The notes under the pieces were generated by a model. That model saw only the letters and a list, made by a program, of their open reading frames with translations. It made no database searches and was not told the origin of the DNA. Of a stretch of 15,374 bases of DNA, positions 1 through 7,208 are shown piece by piece. The position numbers and the translations under genes are program-made. Every line of letters starts with the position of its first letter. Within the stretch, counting starts at the first letter, position 1. Source of the stretch: RGIG3009 sp045541305 (lineage in GTDB: Bacteria > Bacillota > Clostridia > Oscillospirales > Acutalibacteraceae); contig JAZQIV010000050.1 in the NCBI GenBank assembly GCA_045541305.1, positions 1 through 15,374 of the forward strand. The letters run 5' to 3'.

Positions 1-1338
1 AACGATACCTTGTGCCATCATAGCATCGGCAACCTTCTGGAAACCGGCAATGTTCGCACCGGCGATCAAATCGCCTTTCATGCCGTATCTTTCAGCAGCT
101 TCGAAGGATGCTTTGTAGATGTTTGCCATGATCTGACGCAGTTTCGCATCCACCTCTTCGGCGGTCCAGGAATAACGCATGGAGTTCTGGCTCATTTCCA
201 AGCCGGAAACCGAAACGCCACCTGCGTTTACCGCTTTGGACGGGGCGATGATTGTGCCGTTTGCTTTCAGCACTTCCAGCGCATCGTCGGTGGTGGGCAT
301 GTTGGAAACCTCCACGTAGTATTTCACGCCGTTAGCCACAATGTTTTTCGCATCTTCCAAGCGCACTTCGTTTTGAGTAGCGCAGGGCATCACGATATCC
401 ACTTTCTGCTCCCACGGCTTTTTGCCCTCAAAGTAGGGAACACCGAATTTGTCGGCATAATCCTTGACTTTGTCGTGACCCGAAGAACGCATCTCCAACA
501 TGTAGTTGATCTTTTCTTCGGTGCAGATGCCGTCTTTATCGTATATATAACCGTCGGGACCGGAAATGGTCACGACCTTACCGCCAAGCTCGGTAACCTT
601 TTTCACCGTACCCCAAGCAACGTTGCCGAAACCGGAAACCGCAAAGGTCTTGCCCTTGATATCATCGCCAAAGGATTTGAGCATCTCAACGGTGTAATAC
701 ACAGCGCCGAAGCCGGTGGCTTCCGGGCGGATCAACGAACCGCCGTAGGCGATGCCTTTACCCGTTAAAACACCCTCATAACGATTGACCAGACGTTTGT
801 ACTGACCAAACAGATAACCGATTTCACGCGCGCCAACACCGATATCGCCGGCGGGAACGTCCGTATCGGCACCAACGTGGCGGTACAGTTCTGTCATGAA
901 GCTCTGGCAGAAAGCCATGATCTCGTTATCCGACTTTCCTCTGGGATCAAAGTCGGAACCGCCTTTACCGCCGCCCATCGGCAGGCTGGTCAAGGAGTTT
1001 TTGAAGGTTTGCTCAAATCCCAAGAATTTGATGATGCTCAGGTTCACAGAGGGATGGAAGCGCAGACCGCCTTTGTAGGGACCGATCGCGCTGTTGAACT
1101 GTACACGATACCCACGGTTCACGTGAACGTTACCGGCATCGTCAACCCACGGCACACGGAACATGATTACACGCTCCGGCTCAACCAAACGCTCGAGCAG
1201 AGCCGCTTTTTCATACTGCGGGTTTGCTTCGATAACCGGACGCAACGACAGCAAAACGTCTCTGACAGCCTGGATAAATTCCGGCTGATCGGCGTTGTCG
1301 CGCGCCACTTTTTCCAAAACGGAATCAACATACGACAT
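1..1338 (-). CDS. gdhA: NADP-type glutamate dehydrogenase (3' end at window edge)
   Basis: Cytoplasmic enzyme that interconverts 2-oxoglutarate plus ammonium with glutamate, linking carbon and nitrogen metabolism. Reading the minus strand from ATG at 1338 gives 446 residues with no stop before base 1. Bacterial hexameric enzymes are about 445-450 residues and often end in a similar MAQGIV tail, so probably only the stop codon is missing. The substrate region GPYKGGLRF has K89, the catalytic-lysine motif MGGGKGG has K125, and PAGDIGVGAREIG has D165. The Rossmann loop SGFGNVA lies at 235-241. The start is supported by AAGGAGA at 1346-1352, 8 nt upstream. It is transcribed away from ruvX from its own sigma-A-like promoter (1374-1402). 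NADP rather than NAD preference is inferred from overall family resemblance and not proven here. Confidence 0.95.
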   Translation of the reverse strand, partial: MSYVDSVLEKVARDNADQPEFIQAVRDVLLSLRPVIEANPQYEKAALLERLVEPERVIMFRVPWVDDAGNVHVNRGYRVQFNSAIGPYKGGLRFHPSVNLSIIKFLGFEQTFKNSLTSLPMGGGKGGSDFDPRGKSDNEIMAFCQSFMTELYRHVGADTDVPAGDIGVGAREIGYLFGQYKRLVNRYEGVLTGKGIAYGGSLIRPEATGFGAVYYTVEMLKSFGDDIKGKTFAVSGFGNVAWGTVKKVTELGGKVVTISGPDGYIYDKDGICTEEKINYMLEMRSSGHDKVKDYADKFGVPYFEGKKPWEQKVDIVMPCATQNEVRLEDAKNIVANGVKYYVEVSNMPTTDDALEVLKANGTIIAPSKAVNAGGVSVSGLEMSQNSMRYSWTAEEVDAKLRQIMANIYKASFEAAERYGMKGDLIAGANIAGFQKVADAMMAQGIV

Positions 1339-1373
1339 ACGAATCGTCTCCTTCGTAAAAAAATCATGCAAAC

Positions 1374-1402
1374 AGTATAGCATACGGAACACTTCATTGC
1401 AA
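1374..1402 (-). promoter_or_regulatory. Sigma-A-type promoter of gdhA
   Basis: On the minus strand, TTGCAA (1402-1397) and TATACT (1379-1374) are separated by exactly 17 bp. Transcription would start near 1367, about 30 nt before the gdhA start codon. A palindrome TGAAATTTCA (1414-1423) sits 11 bp upstream of the -35, where an activator could bind. Confidence 0.7.
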
Positions 1403-1498
1403 GTATTTTGTCGTGAAATTTCAAAATTCTTGCTTTTGGCCGTATTTTTAAATATAAATGACGGATTTCGCAAATCCTGAAGTTAAAAATTGCAAAGA

Positions 1499-1527
1499 TT
1501 GCATATTGCGGAATCGTGTGATACAAT
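1499..1527 (+). promoter_or_regulatory. Extended -10 promoter of ruvX
   Basis: TTGCAT (1499-1504), a 17-bp spacer, and TACAAT (1522-1527) preceded by TGA, forming an extended -10. An inverted repeat GGATTT-CGC-AAATCC (1463-1477) lies about 20 bp upstream of the -35. Confidence 0.7.
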
Positions 1528-1548
1528 AAACATGAGAGGATGATGTTT

Positions 1549-1968
1549 GTGAAAATCATGGCGGTGGATCTGGGACTGGTGCGTACCGGTCTTGCGGTAT
1601 CCGATGAATTGGAAATGTTGGCATCGCCCATCGGTACGGTTACTCAGCGTGATTTTTCGGCGTTGCTCAACACCGTTGCCGAAACGGCGCATGAGCACCA
1701 CGTACAACAAATTGTAGTCGGTTTGCCGCGCAATATGGATGGCAGCAAAGGTGAAAGCGCACAGCGCGCCGAAAAATTTGCCGCGGATCTGCATACCATC
1801 ACCGAATTGCCGGTTGAACTATGGGATGAACGGTTAACCACTATGTCTGCCATCGGCTATTTGAACGAAACCAACGTGCGCGGCAAAAAGCGCAAGGCGA
1901 TTGTGGATACTGTATCGGCCACCATCATTTTGGAGGACTATTTGCAGAGCCGTCGCAGCCGTGCTTGA
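1549..1968 (+). CDS. ruvX: RuvX/YqgF-family putative Holliday junction resolvase
   Basis: RNase H-fold nuclease of the YqgF family, linked to resolution of branched DNA and to 16S rRNA 5'-end processing. The 139-residue product matches the family length of about 140. Conserved acidic residues are visible: D7 in MAVDLG, E94 in WDERLTT, and D120 in VDTVSATIILEDYL. The family motif GLPRNMDGSKG spans 58-68. I chose the GTG at 1549 because GAGAGGA (1534-1540) lies 8 nt upstream and the protein then begins VKIMAVDLG like its relatives. In-frame ATGs at 1540 and 1543 overlap or touch that Shine-Dalgarno and would add three or two residues. It is followed 55 nt later by the DUF3343 gene on the same strand, with no terminator between them, so co-transcription is plausible. 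Confidence 0.93.
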   Translation: MKIMAVDLGLVRTGLAVSDELEMLASPIGTVTQRDFSALLNTVAETAHEHHVQQIVVGLPRNMDGSKGESAQRAEKFAADLHTITELPVELWDERLTTMSAIGYLNETNVRGKKRKAIVDTVSATIILEDYLQSRRSRA

Positions 1969-1973
1969 TTCCT

Positions 1974-2015
1974 CTTCACACACCGCATAACCTACGCATA
2001 TAGTGGTGTGTGAGG
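1974..2015 (+). promoter_or_regulatory. Hairpin covering the DUF3343 gene ribosome binding site
   Basis: CTTCACACACC (1974-1984) pairs with GGTGTGTGAGG (2005-2015) over 11 bp, with one T-G wobble and a 20-nt loop. The right arm contains the GAGG core of the Shine-Dalgarno for the ATG at 2024. No T run follows, so it is not a standard terminator. It could limit translation of the DUF3343/desulfurase pair when folded. Confidence 0.5.
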
Positions 2016-2023
2016 TGAAATAT

Positions 2024-2254
2024 ATGAATGGGATAACAGTTTACGTCAGCTCTGTGACCAATGCCATGCGAGGGAAAAAAGTACTGGAAAAACAGGGCTT
2101 TCGTGTGTATATGCAGCGTTCTTCACGTGCTGCTGAAAATAATGGGTGCGGTTATAGCTTACTGGTCTATGGCGCGGAAAAAACGGTCAGAGCAGCGCTC
2201 GCGAACGCAGGTGTGCGGATCCTCCGTGTGGAACACGGGGGTGAATCGCGGTGA
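2024..2254 (+). CDS. DUF3343 (putative Se/S carrier-like) small protein
   Basis: A 76-residue protein of the DUF3343 type, which is often encoded next to class V cysteine desulfurases and has been proposed to carry sulfur or selenium. It starts MNGITVYVSSVTNAMRG and has a conserved-looking NNGCGYSLLV segment with C42, the only cysteine and so the candidate acceptor residue. The start at ATG 2024 is set by GAGGTG at 2012-2017; in-frame GTGs upstream lack a ribosome binding site. Its TGA stop overlaps the GTG start of the next gene (GTGA, 2251-2254), implying translational coupling. That the desulfurase passes sulfur or selenium to C42 is inference from this pairing, not visible in the sequence. 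Confidence 0.82.
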   Translation: MNGITVYVSSVTNAMRGKKVLEKQGFRVYMQRSSRAAENNGCGYSLLVYGAEKTVRAALANAGVRILRVEHGGESR

Positions 2255-3399
2255 TTTATCTGGACAATGCGGCAACCACGTACCCGAAACCGCCGGACGT
2301 TCAACGCGCTGTTTCCGAAGCGCTGATCCATTACGGTGCCAATCCGGGGCGCGGCGGTCACACTATGGCGATGACAACGGCGGAGCGTGTGTATGAATGC
2401 CGCGAAGCGTTGGCATCGCTGTTTCATTTAGAAAACCCATCGGGTGTGGTATTTACGTCCAACTGCACCGGTGCTTTGAATTTGGTAATCAAAGGGTTGC
2501 TTTCCCACGGTGGACACGCTGTTATTACCGATTGCGAACACAATTCGGTTATTCGACCGTTAACAGCGCTTGCCGAAAAAGGCGTAACATTTACCACGGT
2601 CAGCGTGGACCCAAAGCGTCCCTATGAAACGGCACAACGTGTACGCCGCGCCATTCGACCAACCACGCGTTTGATTTTGTGTACCCACGCTTCCAACGTG
2701 CTGGGTGTGCGCACACCGATTCGCCAAATCGGACAAATCGCGCAAAAAGCGCGCATCCCGTTTGCGGTGGATGCGGCACAAACTGCCGGTATTCTGCCGA
2801 TCGATATGGAAAACGATCACATTAACTTTTTGTGCATTCCCGCCCATAAGGGCTTGTACGGCCCCATGGGCTGCGGTGCGCTTCTATGCCGCGGTAATTA
2901 TACGCTGGAGCCGCTTATGGAAGGTGGTACGGGGAGCGCCTCTCTTTTGTCTTCACAACCGAATGAGTTGCCGGATCGCCTGGAAAGCGGAACGCTGAAC
3001 GTACCCGCTATTTGCGGCCTATACGGCGGTTTGGAGTGGCTGAAACGGCAAGGGGGATGTGCAGCATTGGCCGAACGGGAAACCGCCTTGCTTCGCACGT
3101 TGTATGCACAGCTTACCGAAATTAAGGGCATTGAAATTTATACCCCGTATCCCAATTTACAGGTGTGCGTGCCGCTGCTTACCTGCAATGTTCAAGGCTT
3201 ACAAAGCGAGGAAACAGCCGCGCGGCTGAACGAGCAGGGGATCGCAGTTCGTGCAGGACTGCATTGTGCGCCGTCCGCGCATCGCAAGATGGGGACGATC
3301 GATCGTGGTGCGGTACGAATCTGCCCTTCGGCTTTTACCACACGAAACGATCTGGAAAAAGTCCGGAAAATCTTAACAGAAATTGCAATAAACCCTTGA
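2251..3399 (+). CDS. Class V aminotransferase-fold cysteine desulfurase
   Basis: PLP-dependent enzyme of the SufS/CsdB-like group, which removes sulfur (or selenium from selenocysteine) to give alanine and an enzyme persulfide. It has 382 residues and starts MIYLDNAATTYPKPP, the standard N-terminal substrate motif. H97 (CEHNSV), D174 and Q177 (FAVDAAQTAG) fit the cofactor pocket. PAHKGLYGP carries the Schiff-base lysine K200, and GLHCAP carries the likely catalytic C339. Length and motifs match a full-length protein. The GTG start overlaps the preceding DUF3343 stop. I leave the symbol blank because this family, found paired with DUF3343, is distinct from housekeeping IscS/NifS and SufS and its recipient is not established. 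Its TGA stop lies inside the -35 box of the cdaA promoter. Confidence 0.9.
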   Translation: MIYLDNAATTYPKPPDVQRAVSEALIHYGANPGRGGHTMAMTTAERVYECREALASLFHLENPSGVVFTSNCTGALNLVIKGLLSHGGHAVITDCEHNSVIRPLTALAEKGVTFTTVSVDPKRPYETAQRVRRAIRPTTRLILCTHASNVLGVRTPIRQIGQIAQKARIPFAVDAAQTAGILPIDMENDHINFLCIPAHKGLYGPMGCGALLCRGNYTLEPLMEGGTGSASLLSSQPNELPDRLESGTLNVPAICGLYGGLEWLKRQGGCAALAERETALLRTLYAQLTEIKGIEIYTPYPNLQVCVPLLTCNVQGLQSEETAARLNEQGIAVRAGLHCAPSAHRKMGTIDRGAVRICPSAFTTRNDLEKVRKILTEIAINP

Positions 3400-3424
3400 A
3401 AACGCGAAAAAACGTTGGTACAAT
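3396..3424 (+). promoter_or_regulatory. Extended -10 promoter of cdaA-cdaR
   Basis: TTGAAA (3396-3401), 17-bp spacer, and TACAAT (3419-3424) preceded by TGG. The -35 overlaps the stop codon of the desulfurase gene, so the c-di-AMP genes have their own promoter despite the 61-bp gap. Confidence 0.75.
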
Positions 3425-3460
3425 ATAACTGATTGATGTGTAAAAAGGTGGTGGTGACTC

Positions 3461-4354
3461 ATGGGAGCCTTCTTTTCGTGGCTTTGGGAAAGTGTACTGA
3501 ACTTTTTGAAAACGTATAACTGGATCACGGATACGTTGGATATCCTGATCGTTGCGTTTGCCATTTATAGCTTGCTCCGTTTGGTGCGGGATTCCCGTGC
3601 CGAACAACTGATGAAGGGTTTCATCCTGCTTGTGCTCGCCTATGGTGCGGCTTATCTGTTTGGGTTGACCACTCTGCGATATTTGTTGCAAATCTTGTTC
3701 GATAACGCGCTGATTTTGGTGGTTGTCATTTTCCAACCGGAATTCCGCCGCGTGTTGGAACAGGTGGGGCATACCGGGTTCAAACGGTTTAAAGCGTTTG
3801 GCTTGAACGAGGAAGAAACCGAAGCCTATATTCAGCAATGGAAATCTGCCATTTCCGGCATTTGCACAGCTGTTGGCATGCTGCAGCGTGAAAAGATGGG
3901 CGCTTTGATCGTGTTTGAACGGAACACGCGGTTGGGCGAAATCGCAGAATCCGGCACGGCGATCAATGCCGATATCACGGGCGAATTAGTCGCCAACATT
4001 TTCTTCAACAAAGCCCCGTTGCACGATGGTGCGATGATCGTACGCGATGCGAAAATCACGGCGGCAGGTTGTATTCTGCCGCTTACCGATGATACCACTA
4101 TCAGCCGCAGTTTAGGAACGCGCCACCGTGCCGGTGTCGGTATGAGCGAAAACTCCGATGCGGTTGTGGTGATCGTTTCGGAGGAAACGGGCATTATTTC
4201 GGTTGCCAAAAACGGGGAATTGACCCGTGATTTCACCACCGAAAGCTTGCGCATTGAATTGGAAAATGAAATCGTGTGGAGCAACGTACGCACGGAATCC
4301 GATAAAAAGGAATTTCCGTTAATGGCGTGGTTGCGTAAATGGAGGTCAAAATGA
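3461..4354 (+). CDS. cdaA: Membrane diadenylate cyclase CdaA
   Basis: Makes cyclic di-AMP from two ATP; this messenger controls potassium and osmolyte balance and cell-wall homeostasis in Firmicutes. The 297-residue protein has three hydrophobic segments near the N terminus (about 27-42, 51-69 and 74-91), then the DAC catalytic domain. The catalytic motifs are DGA (189-191, in LHDGAMIV) and RHR (221-223, in GTRHRAGVG). IVFERNTRLGE (150-160) and SGTAINADITGELVANIFF (164-182) are also typical. The ATG is preceded by AAGGTGGTGGTG. It overlaps cdaR by 4 nt (ATGA), the usual partner arrangement, consistent with co-translation and a membrane complex. Confidence 0.96.
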   Translation: MGAFFSWLWESVLNFLKTYNWITDTLDILIVAFAIYSLLRLVRDSRAEQLMKGFILLVLAYGAAYLFGLTTLRYLLQILFDNALILVVVIFQPEFRRVLEQVGHTGFKRFKAFGLNEEETEAYIQQWKSAISGICTAVGMLQREKMGALIVFERNTRLGEIAESGTAINADITGELVANIFFNKAPLHDGAMIVRDAKITAAGCILPLTDDTTISRSLGTRHRAGVGMSENSDAVVVIVSEETGIISVAKNGELTRDFTTESLRIELENEIVWSNVRTESDKKEFPLMAWLRKWRSK

Positions 4355-5664
4355 AAAAGAAATTTTCACTGAACGCCTTCTTACACAACGAACGCATGCT
4401 TATGCTGTTTTCGGCAGTTGCCGCTATTGTGATCTGGGCGTTGGTTTCCTTTGGACCGGGCAATACCCAAAGCCGCACGATTTCGGTTACACAGACCATC
4501 GATTTAACCGGCACCATTGCGGGTCATAACGATCTGCGCGTGATCGGTGAGGATACCTTCACCGTTAGTGTAACGGTCGAGGGTGCTCGTTCGGTTATCT
4601 TCAATCTGGATGCGCAGGATATTGATATCCGGCCCTCGCTTTCGGATATTCAAGGTGCCGGTATTTCGGACGTGGCGTTGACTGCCACCAAAGTTAAAGC
4701 GGGTGCGTATACAATCACTTCGATTTCGCCCAGCATGATTTCCTTGAACTGTGATTATTGGCTGACGAAATCGGTTCCACTAAAAACCGATATATCCAAG
4801 GTATCGGCAAAGGATGAAAAATTGCAACAGCTTGGTGACGTACGTATCGATTCCACCGAGATCACAAACGGCACGATTCAGATTGAAGGTCCGCAAACCA
4901 CCATCACCCGCATTGCTTCGGTTGTCGCAACCGTGGAAGATGGCGGCGTGATTGATAAAACCACGCGTTTTGCTGCTAAGTTGATTGCGTATGACGCGGA
5001 AGAAAAAGAAGTGGATCTTTCAAATTGTCGGTTTACCGGAGCTTCGGCGGACAACATGCTGGATATCACGGTGCCGATTTGGGTGCAAAAAACCGTGCCG
5101 TTAACGTACACCTTATTAAATAAACCGGAAGGTATGTCCGAAAACGGCCTGGTCACCTTAACGCCTAACACCATCACGTTGGTTGGCGAAGCGGAAGCGC
5201 TGGAAGCAGCAGCTACCACCATCGGCAATTTGGGAACCATCAATTTTGATCGGTTGTTGCCCAACAATGCCGAATCCACCTTGACGCTGAACGTGCCGAA
5301 CGGCATTCGCGTTTTGGAAGGCAATTCTGTTGTCGTTCGATTGGCGATTGACCGGTACACCACCAAAACACTTTCCTATGCCGTGAAGGATTTGAGCGAC
5401 GTGACGGTGGTCAATAAGCCGGAGGGGAAGAACCTGACCTTGCAAAGTCAGCAACTGAGCAATATTGTGTTGTGCGGTCCTCGCGCCACGCTGAATCGCA
5501 TCACCGCCAACAATCTGCAGGTAACGCTGGATGCTGCCAGCAACACCGGAAACGGTGCGGTGCGGTTTGCGGTGCGTATCACGGTCCCGAAATATAACAC
5601 CGTGTGGGTGTACTATGGCGATAACGAAGCATCGGATTACCGCTTGTACGGCACTTTGGAATAA
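4351..5664 (+). CDS. cdaR: CdaR-like YbbR-domain protein
   Basis: Membrane-anchored protein with extracytoplasmic YbbR repeats; in related bacteria CdaR binds CdaA and modulates c-di-AMP synthesis. The 437-residue product has a short basic N terminus, one transmembrane helix (about residues 17-33, LMLFSAVAAIVIWALVSF), and about four YbbR-like repeats (roughly 45-120, 130-220, 235-320 and 330-425). Repeat hallmarks include IQIEGPQTTITRIASVVATV, ITLVGEAEALEAA and IVLCGPRATLNRI. I start at ATG 4351 because GGAGG (4341-4345) is correctly spaced; the ATG at 4339 lies upstream of that site. In many Firmicutes glmM follows, but here a terminator comes next. Confidence 0.93.
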   Translation: MKKKFSLNAFLHNERMLMLFSAVAAIVIWALVSFGPGNTQSRTISVTQTIDLTGTIAGHNDLRVIGEDTFTVSVTVEGARSVIFNLDAQDIDIRPSLSDIQGAGISDVALTATKVKAGAYTITSISPSMISLNCDYWLTKSVPLKTDISKVSAKDEKLQQLGDVRIDSTEITNGTIQIEGPQTTITRIASVVATVEDGGVIDKTTRFAAKLIAYDAEEKEVDLSNCRFTGASADNMLDITVPIWVQKTVPLTYTLLNKPEGMSENGLVTLTPNTITLVGEAEALEAAATTIGNLGTINFDRLLPNNAESTLTLNVPNGIRVLEGNSVVVRLAIDRYTTKTLSYAVKDLSDVTVVNKPEGKNLTLQSQQLSNIVLCGPRATLNRITANNLQVTLDAASNTGNGAVRFAVRITVPKYNTVWVYYGDNEASDYRLYGTLE

Positions 5665-5675
5665 CGTGTAATCAT

Positions 5676-5711
5676 AAAAAAGCCTGAACGAAATTTCGTT
5701 CAGGCTTTTTT
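5676..5711. terminator. Bidirectional intrinsic terminator after cdaR
   Basis: Perfect 36-bp palindrome: GCCTGAACGAAA (5682-5693) faces TTTCGTTCAGGC (5694-5705), flanked by six A and six T. The loop would be about four bases. It can stop transcription from either side, separating cdaR from cotJ. Confidence 0.92.
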
Positions 5712-5730
5712 CACACATTGACGGCTTGGA

Positions 5731-5738
5731 CATAGAAT
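5731..5738 (+). promoter_or_regulatory. Possible sigma-E -10 element for cotJ
   Basis: CATAGAAT matches 7 of 8 positions of the sporulation sigma-E -10 consensus CATACAAT, and cotJ genes are known mother-cell sigma-E targets in Bacillus. No good matching -35 is visible at the expected distance. The initiation site would be around 5745, about 35 nt before the cotJA start. Confidence 0.35.
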
Positions 5739-5780
5739 GAGAAAGGGGAGTGAAATCCTACTAAATAAAAGGAGAGATAT

Positions 5781-6056
5781 GTGTTGAACAATTCTTGTTA
5801 CGGACGTCGTCGCATGTCGTCAAACGTCACGATGGCAACGCCATACGGTAGACGAACGGCAACCGACGGCGTTTGTTCTGCGTGTGAAACGGTATTGCCT
5901 GAAACCGAGTGTGGCGATATGGTTTTGGCAATGGCATACGTGCAGATGCAGCCGTGGGGCAATTTGTATGAACCGGAAGAAGGATTTGGTGCCGGAACGG
6001 TGTTCCCGGACCTGGATAAACCGTTTTTAGGGGGAGGGACACGCTGTGCCTTGTAA
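5781..6056 (+). CDS. cotJA: Spore coat-associated protein CotJA
   Basis: Small structural component of the spore coat, first gene of the cotJ operon. The 91-residue product has the CotJA core MVLAMAYVQMQPWGNLYEP (47-65) followed by GFGAGTVFPDLDKPFLGG. The roughly 40-residue N-terminal part, rich in Arg and Thr, is variable in this family. The GTG start at 5781 follows AAAGGAG (5768-5774) with 6-nt spacing; a TTG at 5784 is a less likely alternative. The gene overlaps cotJB by 11 nt. It lies directly downstream of the cdaR terminator and is presumably expressed in the mother cell during sporulation. Confidence 0.9.
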   Translation: MLNNSCYGRRRMSSNVTMATPYGRRTATDGVCSACETVLPETECGDMVLAMAYVQMQPWGNLYEPEEGFGAGTVFPDLDKPFLGGGTRCAL

Positions 6057-6315
6057 ATTAGCACGACGCATTCATGCGTATGATTTTGCCATTTTGGAGA
6101 TCGGTATGTTCCTGGATACCCATCCGTGCAACACCGTCGCGTTGCAGAAACGTCAGGAACTGCAATTGCAACGCGATGCCTTGGTAGCCGAGTATGAAGC
6201 CAACTACGGCCCGTATATCGTCACCGACAAAGATGTGCAGGGCGAACGCTGGACATGGGTGGACGGCCCGTGGCCGTGGGAATATGAGAGGGGGAACGGC
6301 AATGTGGCAGTATGA
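6046..6315 (+). CDS. cotJB: Spore coat protein CotJB
   Basis: Spore-coat component, 89 residues, matching CotJB. Diagnostic parts are AILEIGMFLDTHPCNTVAL (15-33), a polar helix with KRQELQLQRDALVAEYEANYG, and the C-terminal tryptophan-rich WTWVDGPWPWEYE. The GTG start at 6046 lies 7 nt after GGGGAGGG (6031-6038) and inside the end of cotJA. The 3' end overlaps cotJC by 14 nt, so all three cotJ proteins are probably translated from one message in close coupling. Confidence 0.92.
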   Translation: MPCKLARRIHAYDFAILEIGMFLDTHPCNTVALQKRQELQLQRDALVAEYEANYGPYIVTDKDVQGERWTWVDGPWPWEYERGNGNVAV

Positions 6316-6910
6316 GAAGAAACTGCAATATCCCGTAAAGATCGCGAATCCGAATCCGAAATATGCGCAGATCATCATTTCACAGTACGGCGGGCCGGAT
6401 GGTGAGCTGGGGGCATCCATGCGGTATTTGTCGCAACGGTATTCCATGCCGTACGATGAGCTCAAAGGTTTGCTGACGGATATTGCAACGGAGGAACTGG
6501 CACACATGGAAATGGTCAGTGCCATGGTATATCAGTTGACTCGCAACCTTTCCAAAGAGGAAATCACGCGTGCCGGATTTGACAAATATTTTGTAGATCA
6601 CACCACCGGTGTGTACCCGGTTGCCGCATCCGGCTTGCCGTGGCGCGCCGAGTATATTGGTGTGAAGGGCGATGTCCTCACAGATCTGCACGAGGACTTG
6701 GCAGCCGAACAAAAGGCACGCACCACCTACGACAACCTGCTGCGTTTGATCGATGATCCCGATGTTCGCGATCCGCTGAAATTCCTACGCCAACGCGAAG
6801 TCGTGCATTACCAAAGATTCGGTGAAGGGTTACGCCTTGCCACCGATCGATTGAATAGCAAAAACTTCTATGCCTGCAACCCGAGCTTTGATAAAAACTG
6901 CGGGAAATAA
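6302..6910 (+). CDS. cotJC: CotJC, manganese catalase-like spore coat protein
   Basis: Ferritin-like four-helix protein of the manganese catalase family, associated with the spore coat; peroxide removal is likely but is not demonstrated for most CotJC. The ORF could extend upstream, but ATG 6302 gives MWQYEKKLQYPVK, the normal CotJC N terminus, after a strong GAGAGGGGGAA ribosome binding site. At 202 residues it is near the family length. Dimanganese ligands can be assigned: E35, E65-x-x-H68 (EELAH), E136 (AAEQKA) and H169 (REVVH). The 33-residue gap between E136 and H169 equals that in known manganese catalases, so the metal site appears intact. A terminator follows 8 nt after the stop. Confidence 0.95.
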   Translation: MWQYEKKLQYPVKIANPNPKYAQIIISQYGGPDGELGASMRYLSQRYSMPYDELKGLLTDIATEELAHMEMVSAMVYQLTRNLSKEEITRAGFDKYFVDHTTGVYPVAASGLPWRAEYIGVKGDVLTDLHEDLAAEQKARTTYDNLLRLIDDPDVRDPLKFLRQREVVHYQRFGEGLRLATDRLNSKNFYACNPSFDKNCGK

Positions 6911-6918
6911 CAGTGCAA

Positions 6919-6958
6919 AAAAAGATATGAGGGATTTTATTATCCCTCATATCTTTTT
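6919..6958 (+). terminator. Intrinsic terminator after cotJC
   Basis: GATATGAGGGAT (6924-6935) pairs with ATCCCTCATATC (6942-6953) around a 6-nt loop, flanked by A5 on the left and T5 on the right. This ends the cotJ message. Confidence 0.9.
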
Positions 6959-7208
6959 ATTATCCGGTAATATTCATAGAAATATCGTGCAATAGAAAAA
7001 TATTATCTATTAAGGAGCTAGTGCCCCTTCTAATGGTCGACATTTCTCAACAAAACGGATACCACGTGGTGAGTGCAATAAGTTTGGTGCCGGAAGTTGT
7101 GAAAGGATAAGAATTTTTGTGCGATGGAGATTGGGTGGGAAGTCAGATACCTTCGTACTATGTAAATTTGTATTGTCCGCATCTGTAAAACAAGGGGATT
7201 TATACGAA
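6959..7208 (+). other. Gene-free 250-bp stretch with possible gene remnant
   Basis: No supportable gene lies between the cotJC terminator and the end of the DeoR-family gene. One plus-strand frame stays open from 6961 through a single TAA (7108-7110) to about 7189, giving peptides such as VPLLMVDISQQNGYHVV and CDGDWVGSQIPSYYVNLY. This could be a decayed coding fragment or chance. No start with a properly spaced Shine-Dalgarno is present, and composition turns AT-rich here. Confidence 0.3.

Noticed and set aside
10..768. Long plus-strand open frame (252 codons) opposite gdhA
   Set aside because: It is the reverse complement shadow of a clearly conserved glutamate dehydrogenase frame and has low-complexity His/Phe/Val composition with no ribosome binding site.
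1977..2012. Hairpin after ruvX read as a terminator
   Set aside because: There is no T run after the stem, and the right arm contains the next gene's Shine-Dalgarno, so a regulatory hairpin is the better reading.
3335..3838. 167-codon minus-strand open frame across the desulfurase/cdaA junction
   Set aside because: It overlaps two conserved genes and a good plus-strand promoter, with no start signal or family resemblance.
6194..6301. Upstream extension of cotJC by 36 residues
   Set aside because: The extension is out-of-frame cotJB sequence; the ATG at 6302 has the strong ribosome binding site and gives the normal CotJC N terminus.
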